Positions 44,809-63,811 of a stretch of DNA of 64,000 nt are shown here, one piece after another; the first letter of the stretch is position 1, and each line of letters starts with the position of its first letter. Below the pieces are notes generated by a model, which was not told the DNA's origin, did not search any database, and saw only the letters and a program-made list of their open reading frames with translations. The position numbers were made by a program, and so were the translations under genes. This DNA is from Eudorina sp. 2006-703-Eu-15 (taxonomy: Eukaryota; Chlorophyta; Chlorophyceae; Chlamydomonadales; Volvocaceae): positions 248,001 to 312,000 of the forward strand of contig BDSI01000066.1 of NCBI GenBank assembly GCA_003117195.1. The letters run 5' to 3'.

Positions 44809-47800
44809 TTAAATCGAGAGCCTCATGCTGTACAGATCGACCTGTTTGTCACAGCTCAACACCGGCGTCTGGCCCCCTCCCGAGAAAGAGCCGCCCAACA
44901 GGAAGGCCGCCAGGAAGGAGGTCGCGGAGCCCACACCGGAGGAGCCGCCCGTGGCGGCACGCAGCGCCGTCATCATGTGGTTCAGCACCTGGCCGTACGA
45001 CTGCTCCACGCCGTACTTTTCGATGGCCTGGATGAAGCAGTACGTCGCAGCACCTGTGTAGGCGGTGCCGCTCAGGGCTTTGGTGTCCTGCGGAATGTCG
45101 GGGGGTGGGATTCGGAGGGTGTGCGGCAAAGGGGGCTAAAACAGGAAAACCAAACCCAGAAATGGCAACGGGGCCTAAAACAGAAAAGGCAAGGGGGACG
45201 GTGCGGGGGCCGCCGGTAGGTGCATGGGTTGAGCGAGAAGCCCACCCGAACCGGTCAACCTGCAATACGCTAACCAGAGAAGCGGCGAAACGTGCAATTC
45301 GCAGACAAACCCAGACGACCGCGCCACCACAGGTGTGCTTGTGTGCAAAAAGAAACTGAGCCGCGAGTATGTGTGTGTTCAACAAGAAGCCCACCCAAAA
45401 CCGCCAGGCCCGGATACTAACCAAAACCTGCGATTTACTTACGATTGGCAATACAGCAAGACAAATATGGCATGCAAGCAAGACGACCGCGCCACCACCA
45501 GGGCGCAGCGCAAGCACGGGCGTAGCTACAGTGAACTATGTATGTGAACTGTGTATGTGTGTGTGTGTGTGGGTGTGTGCCAGGACTGCGTCCCGTCGGG
45601 TGCTTGCAGGTGTGGCTCGCGGTCGCCCGCATTCCCACCCACGCACCTGAGCAACTTGCGAGTCCTTGCATGCACCGAACTGGAAGGCCGTACCTGCGGC
45701 AGCCAAACACAACGAACTCCCATCAGTCCGAGTTACAGCGTAACCAGCTGCTCGGCGACGCGCACCGCGGGGGAAGGGCGGCCGCACCCGTACTGCTACT
45801 CCGCTAGTCGCAGCAGTCGGACCCATGCCTGTGCCTCCGCACACTCACCTCCCGCGGTCATCTTGTCGTACCGCGCCCGCCCCTTCCAGTACCACCGGCC
45901 GCCGCCGTCCACCTTGGCTCGGAAGGGCAGGTCCAGCGCCGTGCCGCTGTGGCAGGCGTCGATGACCGCGTGTAGCGTCACGCCGGGCAGCAGCGGCCGC
46001 ACCATCATGCGGTTGAGCTCGTCGTCCACGATCTGACCCGCGTGCTTGAAGTCTGCGGGAAGGGACCACGCCGGGTGCGCGGGGTGCGTGCCCCCCACCC
46101 CATCCCATGCGGCCAGTGAGGCAGTACGGTAATCCGCGACCCGGGCAACGGCGCGTGGGGCTTCTGCACTCAGGAGCCAAGACGTACCCTGAAAGCCCGC
46201 GTCTGGAAGCCGTCGATGAAACCGGGAGGTCGGATACCCGGTACGAGTACGGTAAGAGTACCCGGTATCATCGCGCGGGGCGGCGGGGGGCTGCGGCAAG
46301 ACACGTGCGAGCCGGCACGCCCGACCAGCGTGGCCTGGGTGCTGGGAGACACGGCATTGCCCTGCAACAGCCACGACGCGCGGCTGGTGCGGGTGCTCCG
46401 GCTGTGCGGCGACCCGGCAGCGGGTCGGAGGCCCCACGGTCAACGCCGGATCAACCACCATCCGGCCCAGTCGTCCACCCCACCCAACCCTCCCACCCAC
46501 CCACCGGTCGGGCAGATGGTCTCATCGTAGCCGTCCTCCTCGTCGCCGTTGCGGTCGTACTGTTGGCTGCCGTGGCCGCTGAAGTGGAAGAACAGCGAGT
46601 CGCCATTCCGCTGGTCCATCATCAGCCACTGGATGGCCTGCAGGGGCCGTAACGGTACGGCAGGCCAAGGGCAGCCCGTACGGGATCTGTCACCCCCCCT
46701 CTTAACGACACGCCGTATCGACCTTGGCGCCCAACGGGCGCCCTCCAATGCTCTGATGAACGTGTTGCTAAATCTTCGGCCTTTTCTTCCACCACATCCG
46801 TCTGAGGTTTCACATTTTGTGAATTCTCGCTTGTAGTGCCCAATGGCTCCTGGCTGCCCGGGCCCCTTCCAGCCGGGCGGGCCGCGCCCCACTGCCCGCA
46901 TCCCAGGGAGACGCACCCCGAAGGAAACCCGCTCTGCTCACCGTGTGGCCCATTGCCACACTGGCACGCTTCCCCGCGTCCCCCGCCACCTCCCTGCCTT
47001 CCTGACTCCTGCGACTCCCCTGCCTCGTCCTCCCACATGGCACACACCCCACGCCCCTTGACCAGGTGTGCACAGATGCCCTCAAACAATACACCCGGTG
47101 TGGTGGAGCGCCTCGACTCCCCCCCCCGGTTCTCTCGCGTCGCAACACCCCCACCCCACCCTGTGTTTTCTTCTTAACCCCCCACCCCACCCTGTAGATG
47201 TTGGCCTTGGTGGACGTGAAGTCCGGGTTGCGGTGGTCGTCCCGCAGCACCACGATCTGCTGGTCCGTGAACCCGAACCGCTTCTGCAGGCAGAACTGCG
47301 GCGGCGGCGAGGCGGGGAAGGGGGACAACAACTGCACAGCTAGGTGCGGCAGGGGTCCGGGCGACAGGGCGTGGGACACTGCGGGAGGGGTCGATCGAAG
47401 CGAGGCGAGTGGTCCAACCGCTGCACCAAGGCTACGGGCTGGCGGCGAGCGACCAGGGCGGGCCCCCCTGGACCAGTACCGGTACCGCGGCGGAGGTCCA
47501 GCCCCCCCGGAGCACGACGGCAGCTACGCTCCCGGACTGTATACCGGGGAGACTAGACCGCGTGGTGGTCTGCTCGTCAGGGTACACGGGATTTGCGGTT
47601 CGGACCCGCGTCCTCTGTGGTCCTCTGTGGAACACACCCAGCCCCTGGTGCCCTCGTCCCGGGAAGAAGACCGCACCGCGCCGGAAACCCCGCTCCTCAA
47701 CCCCCACCCCTACGTCAAACGAGTGCAGTGCTGGGTGCGCCCCGGTTCGGTCCGGACTTGGCTTTTTCACCCTTCACCCTTCAACCCCAACCCCGACAGG

Positions 47801-48748
47801 CCATTCCGCTCGCCTCCCAAGTCCGCAGTCACGTCGTCTCCATGCCCGGTGGATTCTCCCCCGCTCTGGAGGCACCTGGATGCACTGCACGTCGTTGAGG
47901 CAGCCGTTCAGCGCGGCGCTTGAGCCCGGGTAGGAGCAGCCCACGAGCACAGCGCGGCGGCGCCGAGTGCCGTGACCCGGTGCCGGGGCGTAGGTCGTGG
48001 GAGGCATGTACGCCGTTGTCGGCACCGGCGCCGGGGAATATGCCGCAGCTGCCGCGGGCGCAGGCTGGTTGTAGGCGTACGGCTGGCCGTAGGTGTACGG
48101 CGCCGCCGCGCCGTACGCCGCAGCAGACGATGTCGGGGCGGCCGATTGGGGCCTCGTCAGGGCATCCGTGGCGGAGGAGGCGGCTGCAGCAGATGGATAG
48201 CCGCCGCTGCTGCCACCTACAGCCGGGTGCGCGGAAGCAGGCCGGGCTGAGCTGCCGGCCGCAGCGGTCCTGCTGTCCTGCGGCTGCGGCTGGCTGGCAG
48301 GCGGCACCGTCTGTTGCGGCGGGGGTGCGTTTAGGGACGGGTAGCTGCTGCTCGGCGCTGCCGGTGGCGCTGAAGGCGGCGGGGCCACGGGGGCGGCAGG
48401 TGGAGCGGCTGACGGGGCGGGCGTCGCGGCTGGGGCCGGCAGCATCGGCGGAGGCGCAGCGGCCGCGGCGGGCTGAGGCGCTGGTGCTGGCGCCGCAGCA
48501 ACTGGCGGTGCACCGTACGGCGCAGCATACCCGTAGGCCCCGTATGGAGATGGAGCTGGTGGAGGTGCGCCGTAGGGCGCTGGGTATGTCCCATACGGGG
48601 GAGGAGGTGCACCATATGCAGGTGCGGCCGGATAAGGGGCCGCGTAGGCCCCCCCATAAGGAGGGGGCGGAGCCCCGTACGCACCAGGCGCATAAGGATA
48701 AGGAGGCGCTGCAGGAGGGGGTGGTGCTCCGTAGCCGTAATTATACAT
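44809..48748 (-). CDS. Type I metacaspase with proline/alanine/tyrosine-rich prodomain
   Basis: Exons (minus): 48748-47876, 47295-47191, 46637-46505, 46052-45849, 45693-45647, 45087-44809; 546 aa, all phases match. A Ca2+-dependent, Arg/Lys-specific cysteine protease family involved in programmed cell death and proteostasis. The N-terminal about 265 residues are rich in PPYG, Ala and Pro (start [12 protein letters not shown]). The catalytic p20 region follows: [46 protein letters not shown] with His348, [13 protein letters not shown], and [15 protein letters not shown] with Cys404. The p10 part has [31 protein letters not shown] and a VDLYSM ending. The linker between p20 and p10 is short, as in type I. 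Unlike many plant type I metacaspases, the prodomain has no LSD1 zinc finger. Head-to-head with the golgin gene. Confidence 0.93.
45551..45583. repeat. TG-rich dinucleotide run in metacaspase intron
   Basis: Imperfect TG repeat (TGTGTATGTGTGTG...) in the last intron of the metacaspase gene (45088-45646). Confidence 0.75.
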
Positions 48749-49023
48749 TGCTTTTGGGGCGAGTAACTGAGAAGGCACTTGACGACTGTTTGACCGAACG
48801 GATCACTGGGAGTCGGTGTACACTTGGAATTAAAAGTTTTAATTTCCAATATTTGCGGATGCTTCGTATTGTGGCTAGGGTCAGCTTCCTTGGTACCATA
48901 GTACGACTGTCATGATTTCGGTTGAAATGAGTCGCACGGGACGACTTCCAGGCTTGTCGATGCAAAGTCTCACTATCAGCTGAGGATGTTGGAAAGGTCT
49001 AAGCTGCTGAATTGCCCCCTAAT
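48749..49023. promoter_or_regulatory. Putative bidirectional promoter between metacaspase and golgin genes
   Basis: 275 bases separate divergent start codons. Near its left part is a perfect palindrome, AATTAAAA-G-TTTTAATT, at 48828-48844. The palindrome sits about 80 bases upstream of the metacaspase ATG and could lie in a promoter or a 5' UTR. Confidence 0.45.
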
Positions 49024-52000
49024 ATGGCGTCTTGGTTAACTGCTCAGCTGAAAGCTGCCGAAGGGCTGCTTGAAGCTGTTGATAAGAGCGTTTCACGGAC
49101 TGTCGGAACTCTCGGCCTTGCAGAAGGTAACTCTTGGAGGGGGTTGCGTGCCCGTTGATCACCATAGACAAGATGTTGCCATGGACTTTGAGCGTTACAG
49201 TAGGGCATCGAGCGTGCCAACATGAAATTTAAATAACTGCGGCTTACTGTGTTTGGTTACGCAGGCGATGCGGAACAGCCTACACCCGAATATGGATACT
49301 CTCGGTCGGCAGCCAACCTCACGCAGGTGCGATTGAGGCAGGGTGTTGCAGCGTTTGAGCATTGTGTGGAAAGGTTATGCAAGGGAACGAGGGTGTTGTC
49401 GGTATGTACCGGAAATTGTTATTTTAGGCCTTGCCCAAAATGCGGTTTGTGGCGCAAGGTGAGACAGACTTGCTTGGGAAAGGCGGTGATTGCGGTTGGG
49501 TGGTTCTCCCGTCGGGTGGCTAGTTAGGTACGGCACCAGGCCGTGCGGGTGAGCCTCGCAGTTTGTTGGGCCGTTGCTCCTTGTTAGACATTGGTTTCCG
49601 TCTTCGCAGACGTATAATATAGTAGCGGTATTACTTCTGGTACAGTAACGGGCCGTTGATCGGGCGCCGCCTAGCAACAGAGACAGCAGCCTGCCGACCC
49701 GCGAGTTGTTTGTCTCCCGCCCGCCCCCCCCTCGTTCTTCGCGGCGCGTGTGCGGTTTTGGACCGTGCGATAGGTGTCTGTCCTTGGGGTTTGTGCGCCT
49801 TAGGTTAGGCCGGTCCCGGTGCGGGGGAGGTTTTGCCTTGACTCTGGTTCCCTTTTGCCTCCCCCTACGCCAGCCCGGGTCCGATCTCGCTCGAGGGAAT
49901 CAGAGGTGGCGCACGTGTCTGTTGGCCGGCCGGTGGGGTTGTCGGTGCGTTGTCTGTGGGTGGGTTTTGGCTTTCCGTGGCTTCTCCTGCGCACCTTCGG
50001 AGGAGCGTTGTTCTTGCCTCGCTTGGGGGGTGTGCCGTGCCGCAGGCTAGGCAGTAGTTGAGAGCCTTAGGCGGCAGAGCGTAGGTTGCCGCGCACGTGC
50101 CAGCGGAGAGAGAAAGGTTAGTAGCGCTGAAATAGAGCGCTCAGCTGGCGTGCAGTCTCGGCGGCGTGTTCTTTTACCCCCTTTTCTTGTTCACCTCCTA
50201 AGCTAGGGCGAGGCTGGGCGGTTGGTTGCGGTCGAGGCTTAGGGTTCTGTGCAGACGTTACACGAATGAGTGTACGTGTGATCGGGGTGGTGTAATTGGG
50301 GTTCGGGGTTAACACTGCCTGTCGAACCGCAGCAGATCACAAACCTCGGTACAGGTGCTGCAACACCGCAAACAGACCATTCCATCTCCTGCAGGGCCCG
50401 CCATCGACAGGGGCGTACCAGCAGCCATATGCATCAGCGTCCGCAATGTCTAATCTCGGCGCTGCGGTTACCCACGCACCTTGGGAGACTCGCTCATCTG
50501 CTTTCCCGGGCTCGGGGCCAAGCTCGGGCCGTGGCTTGTCAGTCGGGCGAGAGCCCAGTACCGGCGGCGCAGCGGCGGGGGGATTCACCATGAAAGTAGA
50601 TGCCCCAATTCCATTTGGCGGTCCGGCGGCTCCGCCAGCCCCGGCGGTTACCACAGCAGCTCCTCGCACACCCGCAGACACGGACAGCTCCATGGCCGTC
50701 AAGGCCGGGATCGCGCCGAGACCTGCAGCGGCCGCAGCGGACGCGGCCGCACCGGCAGCGGCGAGGGCGTCTCCGGCGGGTTTGCCTGTCGGGCCGGCCG
50801 CATCGCCCGCGCCTACGTTGGCAGCATATGCAGATGGGCCCGGCCCCGCCAATCCCCTGGAGGCGGGTTCTGCGGGTACGGCAGCAGGAGCGTTACCGCT
50901 GGGCTCTGCTGATCAATGGCCACGGGCGCCCGCCGCAGGCGTGGCCAGTGCGGCGCCGACGGCGCCGAGCCCCACCATCACCACCTGCGCCCGTGCCGCC
51001 GATAATGAAACTCAGCCTGCAGACGCCGCGGCGCGCCGAAGCCCAGGGTCTTCAAGCGATGGCGGCTCTCGCTCGCCCGCGGCCCCGGCACCGACAGCTG
51101 GGTCACGGCCATCGCGGTCGCCAGCATCCGGCCCCATGCCGGCGCAATCCGTGGCGTCCACGTCCCCAGCAGGCACCCATCTGCCCACGGCGGGTGCGTT
51201 GGTGGCCTCTGGCAGAGGCGGCGTCGCCGACCCAACGGAAGCCTCCAACGCATCTGCCGCATCTGCCGGCGCTACCACCCCGCACTCGGCCTCCACGGCG
51301 CAGCACCCGGCAGCCAGCGCCGGCTTGGGCTCCAGCCCCCCACCCGTGGCGGCCGCCTCCGCCTCGGCCGCAATTGCGTCCGCCACCAGCGCCGCGGCCT
51401 CGACGCTCGCCTCAGCCACCTCAGCCGTCACCCACTCGCTCTCCTTCTTCAACCTGGCCCTCGATGACGTCGACGGAGTGGCCGACGGCCCGGCCGCCGC
51501 CGCCGCTGCGTCGGCCTCGATGTCCGCCGCCGGCGGCGGCGCCGCCGCCGCCGCCCAACAGATCCAGGCCCTCAGCCGCACCTGCGACCAGCTGCGCAAA
51601 CGGCTCGAGGCCTCTCGCCTGGAGAACGAGCAGCTGGAGGACATGCTGGCCCGGGCGGAGGTCCGGGTGCAGCAAGAGGCGGCCCTGGTGACGTCGCTCC
51701 GGGAGGAGCTGGCGGGGCTGCAGCTGGCGCGGGCGGCGGCGGAGAGCTCGATGTCGGCGCAGCTGTCGGTGGCGCGGGCGTCGCTGGCGGAGGTGTCGGA
51801 CAAGTACGAGGCCAGTCAGCGGAGCGTGTTGGTGCTGGAGGGGCAGCTGGCGGCGCTGGAGGAGAGCAGCCGGCGGCTGCTGGCGCAGCAGAACGACCGG
51901 GAGGGGGGCATCGTGGAGGGTGAGGGTCTGAGGCAGGGTGGGGTTCCCGACGGGGGCGAGCTTCGACACAGTACAGATGGGGCGGGACCATGTCAACTTG

Positions 52001-54592
52001 GAGGTGGCGAGGTCGGGAGTACGGGACGGACGAGGCAGGGAGGGCTCCACAGGAGCGTAGGAGAGGTATTATCGTATGAAGTGTAGACGGGTGGAGGACT
52101 AGAATGCCTGGACGCTGACGCGCGACGAATTGGTCCCGGGGTAGCCGGCTGGGGCGGGCACGATTTGAGAGGCGCCCGACTGCCCAACACTCTTGATCGC
52201 ACCCCGCCACCGTTTCTTCCCGCACCTCACCTCACCTCAACCTCTTTCACCTGATTGTTCCCGCGCGCAGCGCTCCGTTCCGAGCTGGCAGCGGCGGAGT
52301 CCCGGCTGGCGGCGGAGAGTAAGGCCCACCAGGCCAGCCGGGCAGCGGCGGCCGCCCGCGAGATGGACCTGGAGCAGCAGATCGCCGGCAGCACCGCAGC
52401 GCTGGCGGACCTGACCCGCGGGCTGGAGGAGGCCAACCGGAAGTGCAGGGGTGAGCAGGGGCCGCAGCCCTCGTGCGCGCGGGTTGGAGGCGGGGGCCTG
52501 GATTGAGAATCCCCAACCCAGAACGACCCACCGGGGCACACCCAACGGCTGTAGAATGCTACCGTGACGGAGTACGGTACCCGCGGGGGGTCGTGACACG
52601 CGGACGGGGGTCGCGGAGTGCGTGATCGTCCTATCGGGTTGTTGCGTGAGGGTTGCGACACGTCCGACCGTTACCGTACGACATCGTACGTAGAGTGCGT
52701 GCGGGCGCTCGTGGTTGATGGAAGCGCGTGGAGGTGTCGGACGCGCTGTGTGTTCCAGGGCGCCTGCCTGGCAGCGCGTGGCCCCAAGGTACGGTACGGT
52801 GCGTTGCGGACTTGACGACCGCCGAGCTGCGGTGCGGGTAGCGGCTCCGCGCGACGAAGACAGACTGCTCGCAGCCGCCTCCTACTTGTCGGAACTGCCC
52901 CGATCTGCCCCGATCACCTGCAGCCGCTCCCGCCCGCCTCCTGGCGCATGCTGTCACCTTTCCCCTGTCTCGCGCCCCGGTCTCCCCCCCATGTGGGTCT
53001 CCGCCTGAGACAGGTATGGAGGAGGAGCTGGTGGCCGCGACCCGCACCCGCAACGAGCTGGCCGGTCAGGTGGGGGCCCTGCAGAGGCAGCTGGCGGACG
53101 CGGGCATCGACGCGGAGGGCAGTGGCGGTGGGGCGGCAGGCGGCAGAGCCGGCGCCGCGGCCGCGGCGGCGGCTGCGGAGCTCGAGGTGCTTCGGGCCGA
53201 GCTGGTGCAGCACCAGCGGGCGGCGCAGCTGGCCAAGCAGGCGGCGGAGGCGAGCCAGGCCCAGGCGGCGGCGCTGACTGCGGAGGTGGAGGCGCTGCGG
53301 CAGAGCGCGGAGCAGCACAAGGTGGGAGGGGCAGCTGGTGGGCGGTGGGGAAGCGGAAGCGGCACGGCGGCAGTGCTCGGCCGCCACGCGAGGCCGCCAT
53401 GCGAGGGCTGGGATAGCTGGTCTGGGTGTCCGACCGGCCCTGAACGCCACACGACCGGTGGGGTGTCTGTCAGTGAAGCACCGCGGTGTCCGGTCTCAAC
53501 CACCGATCTCTGATAAGGTCGGGCGGCGCGTTGATGCGTCCGCATACCGCTTCCTGCGGACTGGGGCGCTGGCCACTGTCCGCCTGCTCGTGCTGCCTCT
53601 CCCGCCTTCCTCGTCTACCTGGCCGCGACGCGCCGTGCCCAGCACCTCGCCACCTCCGCCCCCGCCCCTGGCAGCAGCGTAGTTTGAATATGTTGACCAA
53701 TTTCCTCCCCCGACCCCGCACCCGACCCTGCCCCCGGCCCCGCCCCGCAGGACACCGCGCAGCTGGAGGCGCAGCTGCGGGAGGTGTCCGACATGCTGTA
53801 CCTCAAGCAGACGCAGATGGAGCGGCTGGCGGCGGAGAAGGCGGCGCAGCAGCTCAAAACGGAGCGCGAGCTGGAGAGCGTGCGGCAGGTGCGGTTGCGT
53901 GCGCCCTTCGCCCAGCAAGCCGGCTGGCGGACCATGCGGGTTCGGTGGCCCTGGGGACTCCGCCGCTCCGTGCGCCTCCGCAATTCACACGTCTCTTGAG
54001 CATGGGCGGCTGTTAGCGCAGTTGGTGCACCTGGCCCACGAGCTCACGCGTCCGGGGCAGCAGGCAACGACGGACCAACTGATCTGGGGTTGGGGAACGC
54101 ACCAGCTGCCATTTCCACAACCACCACCGCCTGCTTTATATTCCCCCCCCCCACACACACCGCCTGTGCATGTCATGCATTCCTGCTTTGCCTGCTTAAG
54201 CAACACACACATACACACACACCCTGCAGGAGCTGTCCAAGGTCAACCGGCAACTGGTCCAGCAGGGCGGCGGCCGGGGCGGTGACGGGGCCGGAGGCGG
54301 CGGCGGCGGCGGTGCGACCCACGACGTCATCCCCATGGACGCCCTGGGGGAGCCCTACCAGCGACTGGTGAGGCACAACAACCGGGTGGGCCGGGCGGTG
54401 CGGGCGGCCGCCAACTTCCTGGACTCCACCGCCTCCACCACGTCCTTCGTGCTTCGGCAGTACCCGCTGGCGCGCCTCGTGGTGTTCGCGTACGCGCTGC
54501 TCATACACCTGTACATCTACCTGCTCATAGCGCGCATGCAGCGGCTGGCCACGCATCTCGAGGCGGCCGTGGCGGCGCCTACCGTGGGCTGA
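49024..54592 (+). CDS. Golgin-84 family Golgi coiled-coil tail-anchored protein
   Basis: Exons: 49024-49126, 49265-49326, 50395-51919, 52271-52450, 53014-53321, 53751-53888, 54230-54592; 892 aa, all phases match. The N-terminus MASWLTAQLKAAEGLLEAVD matches the start of plant golgin-84 proteins. After a Ser/Ala/Pro-rich region (about 56-430) a coiled coil runs from about 445 to 790 (Leu heptads with Glu/Arg/Gln). Exon 6 contains the conserved LREVSDMLYLKQTQMERLAA and EKAAQQLKTERELE. The C-terminal hydrophobic segment (about 855-873, LVVFAYALLIHLYIYLL) is a membrane anchor followed by a short tail, as in golgin-84 (GOLGA5, AtGC1/GC2), which tethers vesicles in the Golgi stack. The middle of exon 3 is unusually Ala/Pro-rich. 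Shares a 275-bp intergenic region with the metacaspase gene. Confidence 0.88.
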
Positions 54593-56650
54593 GGGAGGGA
54601 GTGGACGGCGGGTGCGGTGGGAAGGGGACGGTGATACTGGGCGGTGGGGTCGGCTCGGTGGTGGGTGGCAGCAGGCGGCAGCGCGTTGGTGTGGTGGGTT
54701 GGGGCTGGCAGGTGGGTTGGTGCGGGCCCTGGTTGGGAGGTTGCGTTGTGCGGACCGGACACCGCTGCAGGGTTGGTCCAGTCGGGAAGGATTTGACCTG
54801 GCGAAGGCTGCGACTGTGTTCCGAAGTGGGATGGCGCGGTGGGCGCTTTCCGGGCGAGGCAGGCCGTCCTTGATGCGCCGCCTGGGCACTGCAGTGCCAC
54901 GAACCCAGGATGTTCGTGTCGCCGTGAGCATGGTCAGGGCCCGATTGGGCTGCATGAAGCGTCACAAGACGCCCACAACAGGTGTACGGCAGGAGCCCCT
55001 GGACCCATGGACCCGCTTCCATCACCTCTTGGAAGATCGCTACCTGGACGGACGTGCGAGTCTTACACCGGGTGGACGCTGCATTTCGTCATGGCCCCGG
55101 GTGGACGTCCGGGCCATCGTCCCAGATACCCGGAGGGTTCCTAGAAAGACCCCACCGCACTCCCGAAGTGTCATACGAGGATGCGGGGCATTCCTGCATT
55201 CATTATAGTTGCGACCAGTTGGCTCAGGGGAGGTAGCCCCCGTGACGACCGCCTAGCGACTCACGCCGCACATTGCACGACAGGAAGCAAGACACACGTC
55301 GCGTTGGAAAAGAACCGCGAGGCATCTGCACCTGCATCCCCTGACCGGAGTGAATGAAATCCATCGCTGCACGTTTCACTGCAAGTTTCCTTTTGCCCAT
55401 GGTTTCATTGCCGGCACAATGCGTAAGCACGCCTCCCCCCTTCAGGCAGCCTTCACGACCCCCACCGTGAAGGAGGGCTGTTGCGCCGTGCAGATGGCGC
55501 AGACAGACCGAAGGGCCACCCGCAGTTGGCTGGACACTAACAAAGCGCGCGCACCGGGCAAGGGGTGCCCGGGCCTGTACCCCTTGCAAGCCCTCCCGCG
55601 CGCACGCGAGCATTGACAAGGGGGGGGCCTCCTCGCGCGAGCATGATCACACCCACCATGTAGACAACACTGATTACGTGCGGGTGCAGCCAATTCGTTA
55701 CGCGCAGTCACGCGCTCGCCCAACAGCTGTTCCATGCACCGCACGTGGGTCACGGCCCAACCGTCCTACGGTCCTGTGTTCGACAGCAACACCCGCAGCC
55801 GTCCGAAGAGGTCAAGCCGTCCTTACGACGTGCCCCGAGCGGCATGGCCCAGGGAACTGGGAAGAGGACAGTTACACCGTCTCTCCCCAACCCGCCCCAT
55901 GCCCGAGACCGCCCTCGCACGCCAATGCCCCTCGACACGCACTCTTGCACGGAAGGCCCCCACACCGTTTGACGGAGACGCACCCGCGCGCAGTCCCCCC
56001 ACGCCACAGATGGCTACGATGCCGCGGCCCCCCCTATGTGGGTATGCCCGGGTCTGGTTTTTCTCTTTTCCTTCCCTCAGGCCCCCATGTCCCTTACCCC
56101 AGACACCCCGCCAGTCGCCACCCAGCAGACAAGAACCCGAGTCCGCAGTCCCCAACTTCAAAGCCCACAGTTGATGACACAACCCAACTGTAACCCTAGT
56201 ATCCGGCAAATTGCTCTGGCAACCCTGCGCCCCACCCCTTTTGCCCGGCAATGCGCTCCCCCTCAGTGACTTCATGCGACACCGCTGGCCCTGCCCGCCA
56301 GCCCGACCCATCGCCACTTGCAGCAGACCGGCCATTCGCCTAACAAACCAAGGGGTCCACCCCCGCCACCCGAACAAGTGCAATCAATGGTGATGTCCGA
56401 ATGTGATTGTGTCACAGCGCTGCGTCACCTGCCGTACTATGCCGCCGTGGCCCCATGGACCTTCAACCCCCGGGTCGTTCTGGCTCGTGGCCCCCCGAGT
56501 CGCCAACGTCATAACGCATGAGCACCACCGGCACCACCACCACCTCCACTACCTCCACAATCGTTATCATATTCACTGTCCAATTACCGCACAAGTATTA
56601 GCCCTATGCCACGCAGTAACTCACTTCACCGCGCCTCACAGCACCGCGCC
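54593..56650. other. Intergenic region between convergent golgin and coiled-coil genes
   Basis: Contains both 3' UTRs. TTACA at 55872-55876 could be a minus-strand TGTAA for the right-hand gene, but it is about 775 bases beyond its stop. No coding exon, RNA gene or mobile element recognised. Confidence 0.5.
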
Positions 56651-63554
<6,904 letters not shown>

Positions 63555-63576
63555 CTGCGGGCGAGGTGGCCAAGGG

Positions 63577-63656
63577 GGAGGAGTAAGGAAGAGGAGTAAG
63601 GAAGAGGAGTAAGGAAGAGGAGTAAGGAAGAGGAGTAAGGAAGAGGAGTAAGGAAA
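63577..63656. repeat. 13-bp minisatellite (GAAGAGGAGTAAG), about 6 copies
   Basis: Tandem purine-rich units immediately upstream of the exon at 63554. On the coding strand it is a pure pyrimidine-rich run (CTTACTCCTCTTC) that can act as an extended polypyrimidine tract. Confidence 0.9.
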
Positions 63657-63787
63657 AGGAGAACAGATAGGGGGGGGTGCGCGCAAAGAGGGGGTTTCGA
63701 GGTTGGGTGCGGGCGCGGGCGCGGGCGCGGGAGCAGATAGCAGTGGCGATCTTGGCGGGTAAGCGCGGGAGGGAGGTCGAATGCAGC

Positions 63788-63811
63788 CCGCACTCCGCAC
63801 TCCGCACTCCG
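63788..63811. repeat. (CCGCACT)n short tandem repeat
   Basis: Three to four 7-bp units in presumed intron sequence. Confidence 0.8.
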
